From: Nocardioides sambongensis
Lineage (GTDB): Bacteria > Actinomycetota > Actinomycetes > Propionibacteriales > Nocardioidaceae
DNA length: 64,000 nt
Assembly (NCBI RefSeq): GCF_006494815.1
Contig: NZ_CP041091.1
Location: 2,804,501 to 2,868,500 of the forward strand
Reading direction: 5' to 3'
The notes under the pieces are model-generated. The model made no database searches, was not told where the DNA came from, and saw only the letters and a program-made list of their open reading frames with translations. Positions 15,794-24,929 of this stretch are shown piece after piece; within the stretch, counting starts at the first letter, position 1; each line of letters opens with the position of its first letter. A program made the position numbers and the translations under genes.

Positions 15794-16768
15794 GTGCCCG
15801 ACGCCCCCGCTTCCCGCCTGCTGGTGATCGCCAACGACAAGGCCGGCTCCACCGCCGAGGAGACCGTCGAGGCGGTGCTCGAGGTGCTGCGCAGCCACGC
15901 CGAGGTGGAGGTCGCCCGGACCTCCTCCCCCGAGGACCTCGACGACCTGCTCACCGGCACCGAGGCGCTGGACGAGTGTCGCGTGGTGGTGATCGGCGGG
16001 GACGGCAGCATCCACGCCGTGATGGCCGCACTGCACCGCCACCACCTGCTCGGCGGGGTGGAGGTGGCGCTGGTGCCGATGGGGACCGGCAACGACTTCG
16101 CGCGCACGCTCGGCCTGCCGCTGGACGCCGTGGCCGCGGCGCCGATCGCCGCCACCGGGACCGCCCGCCCGGCCGACCTGGTGGTCGACGACACCGGAGC
16201 GGTCACCGTCAACGGTGTGCACGTCGGGGCGAGCGCGGAGGCCGGCGAGCGGGGCGCGGCGTGGAAGGAACGGCTGGGCCGGGTCGGCGTCGGCCGCGTC
16301 AACCTGGGCAAGCTCGGCTATCCGATCGGCGCCCTGCTGACCGCGGTCGACCCGCCGATGCGGCGGCTGCGGGTCGAGGTCGACGGCAAGGTCGTCCACG
16401 ACACCGACCACCGGGTGCTGATGGTGGCGCTCGGCAACGGCGCCTCGGTCGGCGGCGGCACCGAGCTCACGCCCGCGGCCGACCCGCACGACGGCCAGGT
16501 CGACGTACTGATCGCGACCCCGGCCGGGGTCTGGTCCCGGCTCCGGGTCGCCGCCCTGCTCCCCTTCCGCCGTCATCCCGAGGACGCCGACGTCCAGATG
16601 CTGCGCGGCAGCACCATCACCATCGCCGCGGACGCGGGTGACGACTTCGACGTCAACAGCGACGGCGAGATCGACGGTCCGGTACGACGCCGCACCTGGC
16701 GGGTGCTGCCGGGCGCCTACCGGGTCGTGGTGCCCGGCACGCAGGACGCCGCCGACCCCTCGGCCTGA
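15794..16768 (+). CDS. Diacylglycerol/lipid kinase family protein
   Basis: 324 residues of the DagK/YegS/sphingosine kinase-like family, which phosphorylates lipids with ATP. The nucleotide site is marked by VVIGGDGSIHAVM near 65-77 and GTGNDFARTLGLP near 98-110. The C-terminal half has the beta-sandwich with GNGASVGGGTELTPAA and FDVNSDGEIDG. No TM helix; such proteins act at the membrane surface. GTG 15794 is the first start after the -10 box. The lipid substrate is not evident. Confidence 0.88.
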   Translation: MPDAPASRLLVIANDKAGSTAEETVEAVLEVLRSHAEVEVARTSSPEDLDDLLTGTEALDECRVVVIGGDGSIHAVMAALHRHHLLGGVEVALVPMGTGNDFARTLGLPLDAVAAAPIAATGTARPADLVVDDTGAVTVNGVHVGASAEAGERGAAWKERLGRVGVGRVNLGKLGYPIGALLTAVDPPMRRLRVEVDGKVVHDTDHRVLMVALGNGASVGGGTELTPAADPHDGQVDVLIATPAGVWSRLRVAALLPFRRHPEDADVQMLRGSTITIAADAGDDFDVNSDGEIDGPVRRRTWRVLPGAYRVVVPGTQDAADPSA

Positions 16769-16784
16769 CGACGGTCGGGGCCGG

Positions 16785-17455
16785 TCACTCCTCGAGCCGC
16801 AACCAGGTCAGCACCGCACGCACCCGTCGGTGGTCGTCGTCGGCCAGCGGCAGGTCGAGCTTGGTGAAGATGCTGTTGATGTGCTTGGCCACGGCCTTCT
16901 CGCTCACCGCCAGGTCGGCGGCGATCGCGCCGTTGGAGCGCCCCTCGGCCATCCGCGCGAGCACCTCGCCCTCCCGCGGGTGAGCCGGTCCAGCGGCTCC
17001 TCCCGGTGCTGCGCCATCACCGAGGCCACCACCTCCGGGTCGAGCACGGTCCCGCCGGCCAGCACCCGGCGCACCCCGTCGACGAACTCGGCGACGTCAC
17101 CGACCCGGTCCTTGAGCAGGTAGCCGACGCCGCCCGCGCCGCCGGCCAGCAGCTCGCGCGCGTAGAGCTGCTCGACGTACTGGGAGATCACCATCACCGG
17201 GAACCCGGGCCGCTGGGCGCGGACCGCGATCGCCGCCCGCAGGCCCTCGTCGGTCTCCGTCGGCGGCATCCGCACGTCCAGTACGGCGCCGTCGGCGGCG
17301 GGGTCCCGCAGCGCCCGGTCCAGCTCGGGGGCGTTGTCGACCGCGTGCAGCACCGTGAAGCCGTGGCCCTCGAGCAGCTGGGTCATCCCGGCCCTCAGCA
17401 GGGCATGGTCCTCGGCGAGGACGAGTCGAGGTCGTTCGTCGGGCGCAGGGCGCAC
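16785..17455 (-). CDS. LuxR/NarL-family response regulator, apparent frameshift
   Basis: The receiver domain (1-125) has the phospho-acceptor Asp60 in VLDVRMP, the acidic pocket in LAEDH near 13-17 and the conserved Lys in LLKDRV near 117. The LuxR-type helix-turn-helix domain (EVLARMAEG, NGAIAADLAVSEKAVAKHINSIF) continues in another frame; one missing base at 16973-16980 at the LTPRE position accounts for it, giving 223 residues. Starts at GTG 17455, inside the last 61 bases of the sensor kinase gene, so the pair is translated together. Target genes unknown; the divergent MMPL transporter gene is a candidate. Confidence 0.88.
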
Positions 17456-18543
17456 GGCACCTCCAGGGTGATCAGGGTCGGGCCGCCGGGCGGGCTCGAC
17501 ACCGCCATCGTGCCGTCGAAGGCGGACATCCGTCGCATGACGCCCCGCAGTCCGGTGCCCCGCGCCGGGTCGGCGCCCCCGGCCCCGTCGTCACCGACGA
17601 CGGCGCGCAGCCGACCGTCGGCGTGCTCCAGGGTGACCCAGGCGTGCTCGGCGCCGGCGTGCTTGCCGACGTTGGCCAGGCACTCGGCGACCCCGAAGTA
17701 GAGGGCGGACTCCAGCGGCGCCGGCGGCCGGCCGGTCAGCCGCGCCCCGACCCGGACGTCGATCGGCAGGTCCAGGGCGATCGCCTGCACCGCCCCGACC
17801 AACCCGCGGTCCGCGAGCACCGGCGGGTGGATGCCGCGCACCACCGAGCGCAGGTCACCGATCGCGGCTCCCGCGGTGCTCCGGGCCTCCCGCACCAGGC
17901 GCCGCGCGGTCTCCGGATCCTCGTCGAAGGCGGCGTCGGCCATCCCCAGGCTCATCGACAGCGCGACCAGCCGCGCCTGGGCGCCGTCGTGCAGGTCCCG
18001 TTCGAGCCGCCGCAGCTCCGCGGCCGAGTGGTCGACCAGGTCGGCGCGGGTCTCGGTGAGGTGCTGCACCTGCTGCTCGAGCTGGCCGGTGCGCCCGTAG
18101 GCGAGGAAGAACCGGTCGAAGTGGGCACGGGCGGTCATCAGCGGAGGGGTCAGGAACCACCACACCACGCCGGTGGCGACGCAGAGCAGCAGGATCACCA
18201 CGACCAGGGACACCACGATCCCGACCACCGGGGCGACCACCAGCCAGGCCAGGTCCCGCCAGGTCATCGGGTCCGCCACGACCACCCGGATCGTGCCGAT
18301 GAGGTCCCCGCGCGGGTGCGGTCGGTAGGGCACCGGCACCGGGGCGCCGAGCACCTGGGCCGCCATCGCCCGGTGCCGGTTCGCGATCCAGCGGGTGGCG
18401 GGGATGCAGACGGCGAGTACGGCGATCCCCACCCAGACCAGGGCGAGCACCAGACCGGCCACCCACAGCACGACCATCACGATCATCACGATCGCGAGGA
18501 GGAGCTGCACGACGGCATAGCCGGTCAGTCGGAGCTGGCGCAC
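17395..18543 (-). CDS. Sensor histidine kinase, NarL/DesK type
   Basis: 382 residues. Two hydrophobic hairpins (about 10-55 and 100-150) form the membrane part, followed by a coiled segment (LEQQVQHLTETRADLVD). The HisKA_3 phospho-acceptor His is in ERDLHDGAQARL near 186, and the HATPase domain ends the protein (GVAECLANVGKHAGA as the N box, GDDGAGGADPARGTGLRGV as the G boxes). Its C-terminus overlaps the regulator gene by 61 bases. GTG 18543 is chosen as the last start before the first TM; longer starts would run into the tandem repeats. Signal unknown. Confidence 0.9.
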   Translation of the reverse strand: MRQLRLTGYAVVQLLLAIVMIVMVVLWVAGLVLALVWVGIAVLAVCIPATRWIANRHRAMAAQVLGAPVPVPYRPHPRGDLIGTIRVVVADPMTWRDLAWLVVAPVVGIVVSLVVVILLLCVATGVVWWFLTPPLMTARAHFDRFFLAYGRTGQLEQQVQHLTETRADLVDHSAAELRRLERDLHDGAQARLVALSMSLGMADAAFDEDPETARRLVREARSTAGAAIGDLRSVVRGIHPPVLADRGLVGAVQAIALDLPIDVRVGARLTGRPPAPLESALYFGVAECLANVGKHAGAEHAWVTLEHADGRLRAVVGDDGAGGADPARGTGLRGVMRRMSAFDGTMAVSSPPGGPTLITLEVPCALRPTNDLDSSSPRTMPC

Positions 18544-18580
18544 GCGCCCATCCTCGCGGATCCGCCGGATCGGGGCAGTG

Positions 18581-18672
18581 GTGTCTGCACCACCGTCGAG
18601 CCGGTGTCTGCACCACCGTCGAGCCGGTGTCTGCACCACCGTCGAGCCGGTGCTGGCACCACCGTCGGGCGG
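18581..18672 (+). repeat. Tandem array, four copies of a 23-bp unit with GTCGAG core
   Basis: Units start at 18581, 18604, 18627 and 18650. Each contains GTGTCTGCACC and ACCGTCGAGCCG (the last copy is diverged). GGTG-TCTG-CACC can form a 4-bp stem with a 4-nt loop. It lies between the histidine kinase and MMPL genes, upstream of both. Confidence 0.93.
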
Positions 18673-18758
18673 GGGCTGACGCCCCTGACGAACGGCCCGG
18701 ACGGCTCGAGGCTGGAGGTGACCGAGACGACCCGATCCTGCTCAGCGAGGAGACCATC

Positions 18759-21022
18759 ATGGGCAACCCCCTCACCGCCGTACCGATGCGGGCGGCACGC
18801 TGGAGCGCCGAGCATCCGTGGCGTGCGATCGGGGCCTGGGTCGCCCTGGTCGCGTTCGCCGTGGGCCTGGCGATGGCGATCCCCACCGCCGAGACCACCG
18901 ACGCCGACTACCGGGTCGGCGAGTCCGGGCGCGCCGACGCGATGCTCGCCGAGGCGGACCTGCACGGTCCCGACACCGAGAGCGTGCTGATCACGGCCGA
19001 CCCCGCCGACACCGCCCTCGACCGGCAGGAGGCCACCGCCGTTGCAGCGGAGGTCACCGCGGCGGCTCGCGAGGTCGGCGACGTCGCTGCCGTCGGCGCA
19101 CCGCAGTGGGACGGCGACCGGACCGCTCTGCTGGTCCCGATCGAGATGACCGAGGACGCCGAGGACGCGGCTGCGCTGCAGGCCGCGGTCGACGACGTCG
19201 CCGCCGCGCACCCCGGGCTCCAGGTCCGCGAGGCGGGAGACCTGAGCATCGACGACGCGATCGACGAGCGGGTCGGTGAGGACCTGCGGACCGCCGAGGT
19301 GACCAGCGTGCCGGTCACCCTGGTGCTGATGCTGCTGGCCTTCGGCGCCCTGATCGCGGCCGGCATCCCGGTGCTCCTCGCCGCGACCAGCGTCGCCGCG
19401 ACGATCGGCCTGATGGCGCCGCTCTCCCACCTGGTGCCGTCGGACCCGACGGTGGCCAGCATGATCGTGCTGATCGGGATGGCGGTCGGTGTCGACTACT
19501 CGCTCTTCTACCTCAAGCGGGAGCGGGAGGAGCGGGCCAGGGGCAGCAGCACGCTGGAGGCCGTGGAGATCGCCGCGCAGACCTCCGGGCACTCGATCCT
19601 GGTCTCCGGCGGCGCGGTGATCGCGGCGATGGCCGGCCTCTTCCTGGTCACCGACGCGACATTCAACTCGCTGGCCACCGGCTCGATCCTGGTGGTCGCG
19701 GTCGCCGTGCTGGGATCGATCACGGTGCTCCCCGCGCTCCTGGTCAAGCTGGGCCGGTGGGCGGACCGGCCACGGGTCCCGCTGCTGTGGCGCCTCAACC
19801 GGCGACTCACCGACCGTCTCGGACGGGGCGGGATCAGCCGGAGGCTGCTCGGCCCGGTGCTGCGGCACCCGGCCGTCGCCCTCCTGCTCGGCGGCGCGGT
19901 GGTGGTCGGGCTCGCGGTGCCCGCGCTCGGCATGACCACCCACACCAGCACGCTGGAGACCCTGCCGACCTCGATCCCGGAGGTGCGGACGGTCGCGGAG
20001 CTGAGCAGCCGCTATCCGGCCGAGGAGGGCGCCGGCGCCACCGTGGTGGTCCGCTCCGAAGGCGCGTCGGCGGCCGAGATCGACGCCGCCCTGGCCGAGC
20101 TGTCCGCCGCTGCCGCGACCGACGACGACTTCGTGGCGTCGGGCCGCGGGGTGACCACCTCCGCCGACGGCACGACGTCCACCCTGGCGCTCGGCCTGCC
20201 CTACCCGGAGACCGACGAGCGGGTGGACGACGCCCTGCGCGACCTGCGCACCGACCTGGCCCCGGCCGCGCTCGCCGACCTCGACGCCGAGTACGCCGTC
20301 GGCGGCCCGGCCGCGGAGAGCCTCGACTTCTCCGAGCGGCAGAGCGGACGGCTCGCGCTGGTGGTCGGCTTCGTGCTGCTGCTGACCACGTTGATCATGC
20401 TGCTGAGCTTCCGCAGCCTGGTGCTGGCCGGGATCTCCTCGGTGCTGAACCTGGCCTCGGTCGGTGCCGCGTTCGGCGCCCTCACGCTGGTCTTCCAACA
20501 CGGCTGGCTCAGCGGGGCGCTGGACTTCACCAGCCCCGGCTTCGTGATCGACTGGATCCCGCTCTTCGTGCTCGTGGTCCTGGTCGGGCTGTCGATGGAC
20601 TACCACGTCTTCGTGCTGAGCCGGGTCCGTGAGCACGTGGCCGCCGGCCTGCCCACCCGGGTGGCGGTGGCCCGCGGGTGGCCGACACCGCCGGCGTGGT
20701 GACCAGCGCGGCGGCGGTGATGGTGTCGGTCTTCGCCATCTTCGCGACCCTGTCGATGATGGAGATGAAGATGCTCGGCGTCGGGCTCTCCTTCGCGATC
20801 CTGCTCGACGCCACTCTGATCCGGCTCGTCATCCTGCCCGCTGCGCTGGTGCTGCTCGGCGACCGCGTGTGGTGGCCGAGCCGCCCCACCCGGCCGACAG
20901 GTGCGCGGGTGGTCGAGACCGAGCCCGGCTACGCCGGATCGCCGTCCGGCGAGGGGCCGCGGACAGGTGTGCTCGTCCGGGAGGCCGGCGACGGCCGTGG
21001 ATGGTCCGCCGAGCAGCGGTGA
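18759..21022 (+). CDS. MMPL/RND-family transporter, apparent frameshift
   Basis: Large export protein with two repeats of one TM, an outside domain and a five-TM block. The first block (VPVTLVLMLLAFGALIAAGIPVLL to VLPALLVKLG) and second block (RLALVVGFVLLLTTLIMLL onward) are clear; LIGMAVGVDYSLFYLKREREE and LVGLSMDYHVFVLSRVREH are the conserved Asp-Tyr segments thought to relay protons. The frame breaks at GGG 20676-20678; one base restores ADTAGVVTSAAAVMVSVF and 754 residues. ATG 18759 has GAGGAG upstream. Related proteins export lipids or drugs; the substrate here is unknown. It is divergent from the two-component pair. Confidence 0.88.
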
Positions 21023-21173
21023 GTCGACACCCGGCCCGCCGGGGTCGGCCTCGGTCGGGCGATGGCTCGGGTCGCCCGATCGGGCCATTGCGGCGGTCCG
21101 GGCCCGACGGCACACTGTCCGGAAGCTCCGGTGCCGGTGCCGTTCTCGGGCCCTGTCCAGATGGAGGTCTGGG

Positions 21174-23078
21174 ATGGATGTGCTCCGACGCCGCTGGGTG
21201 GTCCTCGGAAGCGGACTGCTGCTGGCGCTGGCAGGCAGCGTCTCGGGCGGGACGACCGCTACCGCCCACCCCGGGGACCCACAGGCCGACCCGGCTGCCC
21301 GGCCGAAGGCCAATCCCGCCCCGCGGATGGTGGCCGCGGTCGCTCAGGACACCGACCGGGACGATCGCATCGACCGCATCCTGGTGCGCTGGAGTGAGAC
21401 CGTGCGGCACCGGGCGGACAGCGACGGCAGGTACCCGTTCGTCGTACCGGGCTATGCGATCCGGTCGGTCGGCGCGGCCCGTGGCCGCACCGTGCTGCTC
21501 ACCCTGCGCGAGCAGTCCGCCACCGACGTGGGATCGCGTCCGAGCGTCCGATACGCGACGGTGCCCAAGGCCGGCAAGCCGGTGACCGACCGCCAGGGCA
21601 AGCAGGCGGGTCGGCAGGTCATCAGGGTCGCCCGCGCGTTGGACCGGGACGGGGACGGCTACGTCGCGGGCGACTGCGGGCCGGCCGACCCCGCGATCCA
21701 CCCGGGCGCAACGGACCTGCCGGACGTCGCCTTCGCCGATCTCGACTGCGACGGCATCGACGGCATGCGCTCGCGCGCCGTCTTCGTGTCACCGACCGCC
21801 GCGGACGGTGCTCCCGGCACGATGAGCGCTCCGGTCAGCCTGCGCGGCGCTCTGCTGCTGACCACCGCCTCCGCCGGGCCCGACCAGCTCCTGCTCACGA
21901 CGGGCGCCCACCCGGTGCCCGACCAGTCGCGGGCCCTTCCGGCGGACGTCGGCCTCTACGGCGGGTACGACGCGGACTGGGCGCGGACCACGACACGCTC
22001 CTCGCTGACCGTCGGTGCCGGTGGCCTGGTCGCCGACGACGTCCGGGGCGTCGCGCTGCAGCTGGTCGACGTGGTCGCGGCCGGCGCCGTACAGCCGGGC
22101 GGGTCCTCGACGGCGCTGGTGGTGCGCGACGGCGCCGACGTGCTGGTGGAGCACTCCAGCCTGACCGCGGGCGCAGGCGCGGCGGGGCCCGCCGGTGCCA
22201 CCGGGAGCGCCGGGCAGCCGGGATCGCTCGGCAGCCCGGGCGGTCCCGGATCGTGCGACGGCAGCATCAACGCGTTCGGCGGACTCGGCGGCACCAGTCC
22301 GGCCGGCGCCACGGCCGCCGGCGGCCGCGGCGGCAACGGCGGCGTCGGGGCGGCGGCCGGCCGGCCCGGGTCCACCGGAGCAGGGAACGGCGGCGCGGGC
22401 GGAGGCGGCGGCGCCAACGGGACCACCGGCCAGGCCGGCGCCAACGGGTCGCCGGGACAGGCCGGCAGCTCCGGCACCCCGGGGCCGCGGTCCGCGGGCG
22501 CCTTCACCAGCGACGGCTGGGCGCCGGCGGCCCCCGCCTCGGGCGAGCGGGGTGCGCCGGGTAGCGGTGGAGGCGGCGGCGGAGGAGGAGGAGGCCAGAG
22601 CGGCCCCTTCCTCAACGGCACCGGCAACGGCGGGGGTGGCGGCGGCGCGGGCGGCCAGGGCGGAGCCGGTGGCACCGGCGGCCGGGCCGGCGGGGGGTCG
22701 ATCGGCGTGCTGGCGTGGGACGCCACGATCACCCTCCGCGACGTGACCGTGACCGCCGGCACCGGTGGCCAGGGCGGCGCCGGGGGCCAGGGCGGGGTCG
22801 GCGGCACCGGTGGCTCCGGTGGCCAGGGCGGCGGTGCCTGCACCAACGAGGTGGGTCGCGGTGGCAACGGGGGCGTGGGTGGCGCCGGCGGTGGCGGCGG
22901 CGCCGGCGGTGGCGGGAACGGCGGACCGAGCATCGCGCTGGTCACCTGGAGTGCCACCGTCGCGCTCGAGGAGGGCGACCTGCGGGCCGGCACCGGCGGC
23001 GCGGGAGGCGCCAGCCCCGCCGGGCCCAACGCCGGCCTGGTCGGCCCGGCGGCCCAGCGACTGGACCTGGCGGACTGA
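21174..23078 (+). CDS. Secreted Gly-rich protein with a MopE-type metal-binding motif
   Basis: 634 residues with a Sec signal peptide (about 1-32, TATAHP). Near 155-195 lies LDRDGDGYVAGDC followed by HPGATDLPDV and LDCDGIDG, the pattern of the MopE/'putative metal-binding motif' family that binds copper or calcium in surface proteins. From about residue 335 to the end it is Gly-rich, first collagen-like (GPAGATGSAGQPGS) then GGxGG-type with a run of ten Gly, broken by two beta-like segments (IGVLAWDATITLRDVTV and IALVTWSATVALEEGDL), as in polymorphic PGRS-like proteins. ATG 21174 has GGAGG seven bases upstream. Function unknown. Confidence 0.75.
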   Translation: MDVLRRRWVVLGSGLLLALAGSVSGGTTATAHPGDPQADPAARPKANPAPRMVAAVAQDTDRDDRIDRILVRWSETVRHRADSDGRYPFVVPGYAIRSVGAARGRTVLLTLREQSATDVGSRPSVRYATVPKAGKPVTDRQGKQAGRQVIRVARALDRDGDGYVAGDCGPADPAIHPGATDLPDVAFADLDCDGIDGMRSRAVFVSPTAADGAPGTMSAPVSLRGALLLTTASAGPDQLLLTTGAHPVPDQSRALPADVGLYGGYDADWARTTTRSSLTVGAGGLVADDVRGVALQLVDVVAAGAVQPGGSSTALVVRDGADVLVEHSSLTAGAGAAGPAGATGSAGQPGSLGSPGGPGSCDGSINAFGGLGGTSPAGATAAGGRGGNGGVGAAAGRPGSTGAGNGGAGGGGGANGTTGQAGANGSPGQAGSSGTPGPRSAGAFTSDGWAPAAPASGERGAPGSGGGGGGGGGGQSGPFLNGTGNGGGGGGAGGQGGAGGTGGRAGGGSIGVLAWDATITLRDVTVTAGTGGQGGAGGQGGVGGTGGSGGQGGGACTNEVGRGGNGGVGGAGGGGGAGGGGNGGPSIALVTWSATVALEEGDLRAGTGGAGGASPAGPNAGLVGPAAQRLDLAD

Positions 23079-23117
23079 TCCGGGCTGAGCGGAATCGGCA
23101 CGCCCCGTCGCGGGCAC

Positions 23118-23123
23118 TAGGCT
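23118..23123 (+). promoter_or_regulatory. -10 element of lysS, leaderless start
   Basis: TAGGCT lies eight bases before the GTG start. Confidence 0.5.
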
Positions 23124-23131
23124 TGGCCGAC

Positions 23132-24849
23132 GTGGCACGCGGAGCACGAGACCAAGACCCCAGCGACTGGGTGACCCGGACCGCCGACCTGGCGCTGCGG
23201 CACGCCGAGACCGTCAACGGCGGCACGCTGCCGGACCTGGTCACCTGCGCGTCCGGGATCAGCCCGTCGGGCCCGATCCACCTGGGCAACCTGCGCGAGT
23301 TCCTCACCGTCCACTTCGTCGCCGAGGAGATCCGCCGCCGCGGCATCGACGTGCGCCACCTGCACAGCTGGGACGACTACGACCGGTTCCGCAAGGTGCC
23401 GGCCGGCGTCGACCCGTCGTGGAACGACCACATCGGACGGCCGCTGACCGCCGTGCCCGACCCGACCGGCGAGTTCGCCAACTGGGCCGAGCGCTACAAG
23501 GCACCGCTGCGCTCCGCGCTGGCCGCGATGGGCTGCGAGATGGTCGAGGTCGACCAGACCACCATGTACACCGCCGGCACCTACCGGGAGCAGGTGCTCA
23601 CCGCGGTCCGGCGGCGCGGCGAGATCGAGAAGGTGCTCGCCCGCTACCGCACCAAGAAGCCGGCGGCCGTCGAGGGCGAGGGCGAGTCCACCGCCGAGGA
23701 CGACGACACCGGGCACGGCGCCAGCGAGGACCTGGCCCGGTTCCCGTTCAAGCCCTACTGCCGCGGCTGCGGCCGGGACACGGTCACCCTGACCTCCTAC
23801 GACGACGAGACCACCGACCTCGGCTACACCTGCGACGTCTGCGGCGGCTCCTTCGTCACCAACCTGGCCACCCAGGACGAGGGCAAGCTGGTGTGGAAGG
23901 TCGACTGGCCGATGCGCTGGACCTTCGAGGGGTCCACTTCGAGCCGGGCGGGGTCGACCACGCCAGCCCGGGGTCGTCGTACACGGTCGGCAAGGACCTG
24001 GTCGGCCCGGTCTTCGGCGGCAGCGCCCCGTCGTTCGTGGGCTACTCGTTCGTGGGTGTCGCCGGGATGCCGAAGATGTCCTCGTCCAAGGGCGGGGTGC
24101 CCACCGCGGCCGAGGCGCTGCGCATCCTGGAGGCGCCGATCCTGCGGTGGCTCTATGTGCGACGTCAGCCGAAGCAGGCGTTCAACGTCGACTTCGGGCA
24201 GGAGGTCCTGCGCCTCTACGACGAGTGGGACGCGCTCACCAAGAAGGCCGCGATCCCGGAGAAGCGGGACGCCGCCGTGCTGGCCTGGGAGCGGGCGTCG
24301 GCCACCGGCTCCGCGGGGCGGCTGGCGACCCCGAAGGTGGTCGTGCCGTTCCGGCTGCTCTCCTCGGTCGCCGACGTCACCGCCGGGTCGCTGGACCTGA
24401 TCTCGAGCACCGTCGGCAACGTCGGCCATGCGCACGACTCGGTGGACGACCTGGAGCCGCGGCTCTCCAAGGCGGCCACCTGGATGACGTCGTACGTCGA
24501 CCCCGAGGACCGCACCACCGTCCGCGAGTCCCCGGACGCCGAGCGCCTCGGCGCACTCTCCGACGACGAGTCACGGTGGCTGCAGATCCTGGTGGACCGG
24601 TTGCCCGACTCGTTCGACACGGTCCAGGCCGGCGACGAGCTCACCGCGCTGATCTACGGCGTGCCGAAGCTGGCCCGCGGGCTGAGCCTCGACGACGCGC
24701 CCACCGACGAGGTGAAGGCGGACCAGAAGACCTTCTTCCGGCTGCTCTACCAGCTGTTGGTCGCCGCCGAGCGCGGTCCGCGGCTGCCCACGCTGTTCGC
24801 GGCGCTGGGGGCGGAGCGGGTGCGGACGCTGCTGACCGTCCCGGCCTGA
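23132..24849 (+). CDS. lysS: Lysyl-tRNA synthetase, class I, apparent frameshift
   Basis: Charges tRNA-Lys. This is the class I (archaeal-type) enzyme: the HIGH motif appears as SGPIHLGN near 47 and the KMSKS motif as KMSSSKG near 315, and there is no class II fold. A zinc-ribbon-like part (CRGCG and CDVCGG near 210-240) is present. The frame breaks at GGGG 23929-23932; one base restores WTFEGVHFEPGGVDH and 572 residues, the normal length. GTG 23132 follows the -10 box. Being probably essential, it is strong evidence that the break is a sequence error. Confidence 0.95.
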
Positions 24850-24863
24850 TCGCTCGCTGACGA

Positions 24864-24929
24864 GCCCGAAAGGCCGACTCGACGGGCCCGAAAGGCCGAC
24901 TCGACGGGGCCGGAGGCCCGATTCAACCC
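24864..24929. repeat. Tandem array, about three copies of a 22-bp unit
   Basis: Two good copies and one diverged copy at 24864, 24886 and 24908, exactly 22 apart. Each holds GCCCGAAAGGCC then GACTCGACGG. Read on the minus strand the unit is CCCGTCGAGTCGGCC then TTTCGGG, matching 18 of 22 positions of the array at 11988. The array starts 15 bp after the lysS stop and ends over the stop of the next gene. Confidence 0.85.

Noticed and set aside
21174..23078. True collagen or mycobacterial PE-PGRS protein
   Set aside because: There is a Sec signal and a MopE-type motif but no PE domain, and Gly-X-Y triplets are limited to a short part.
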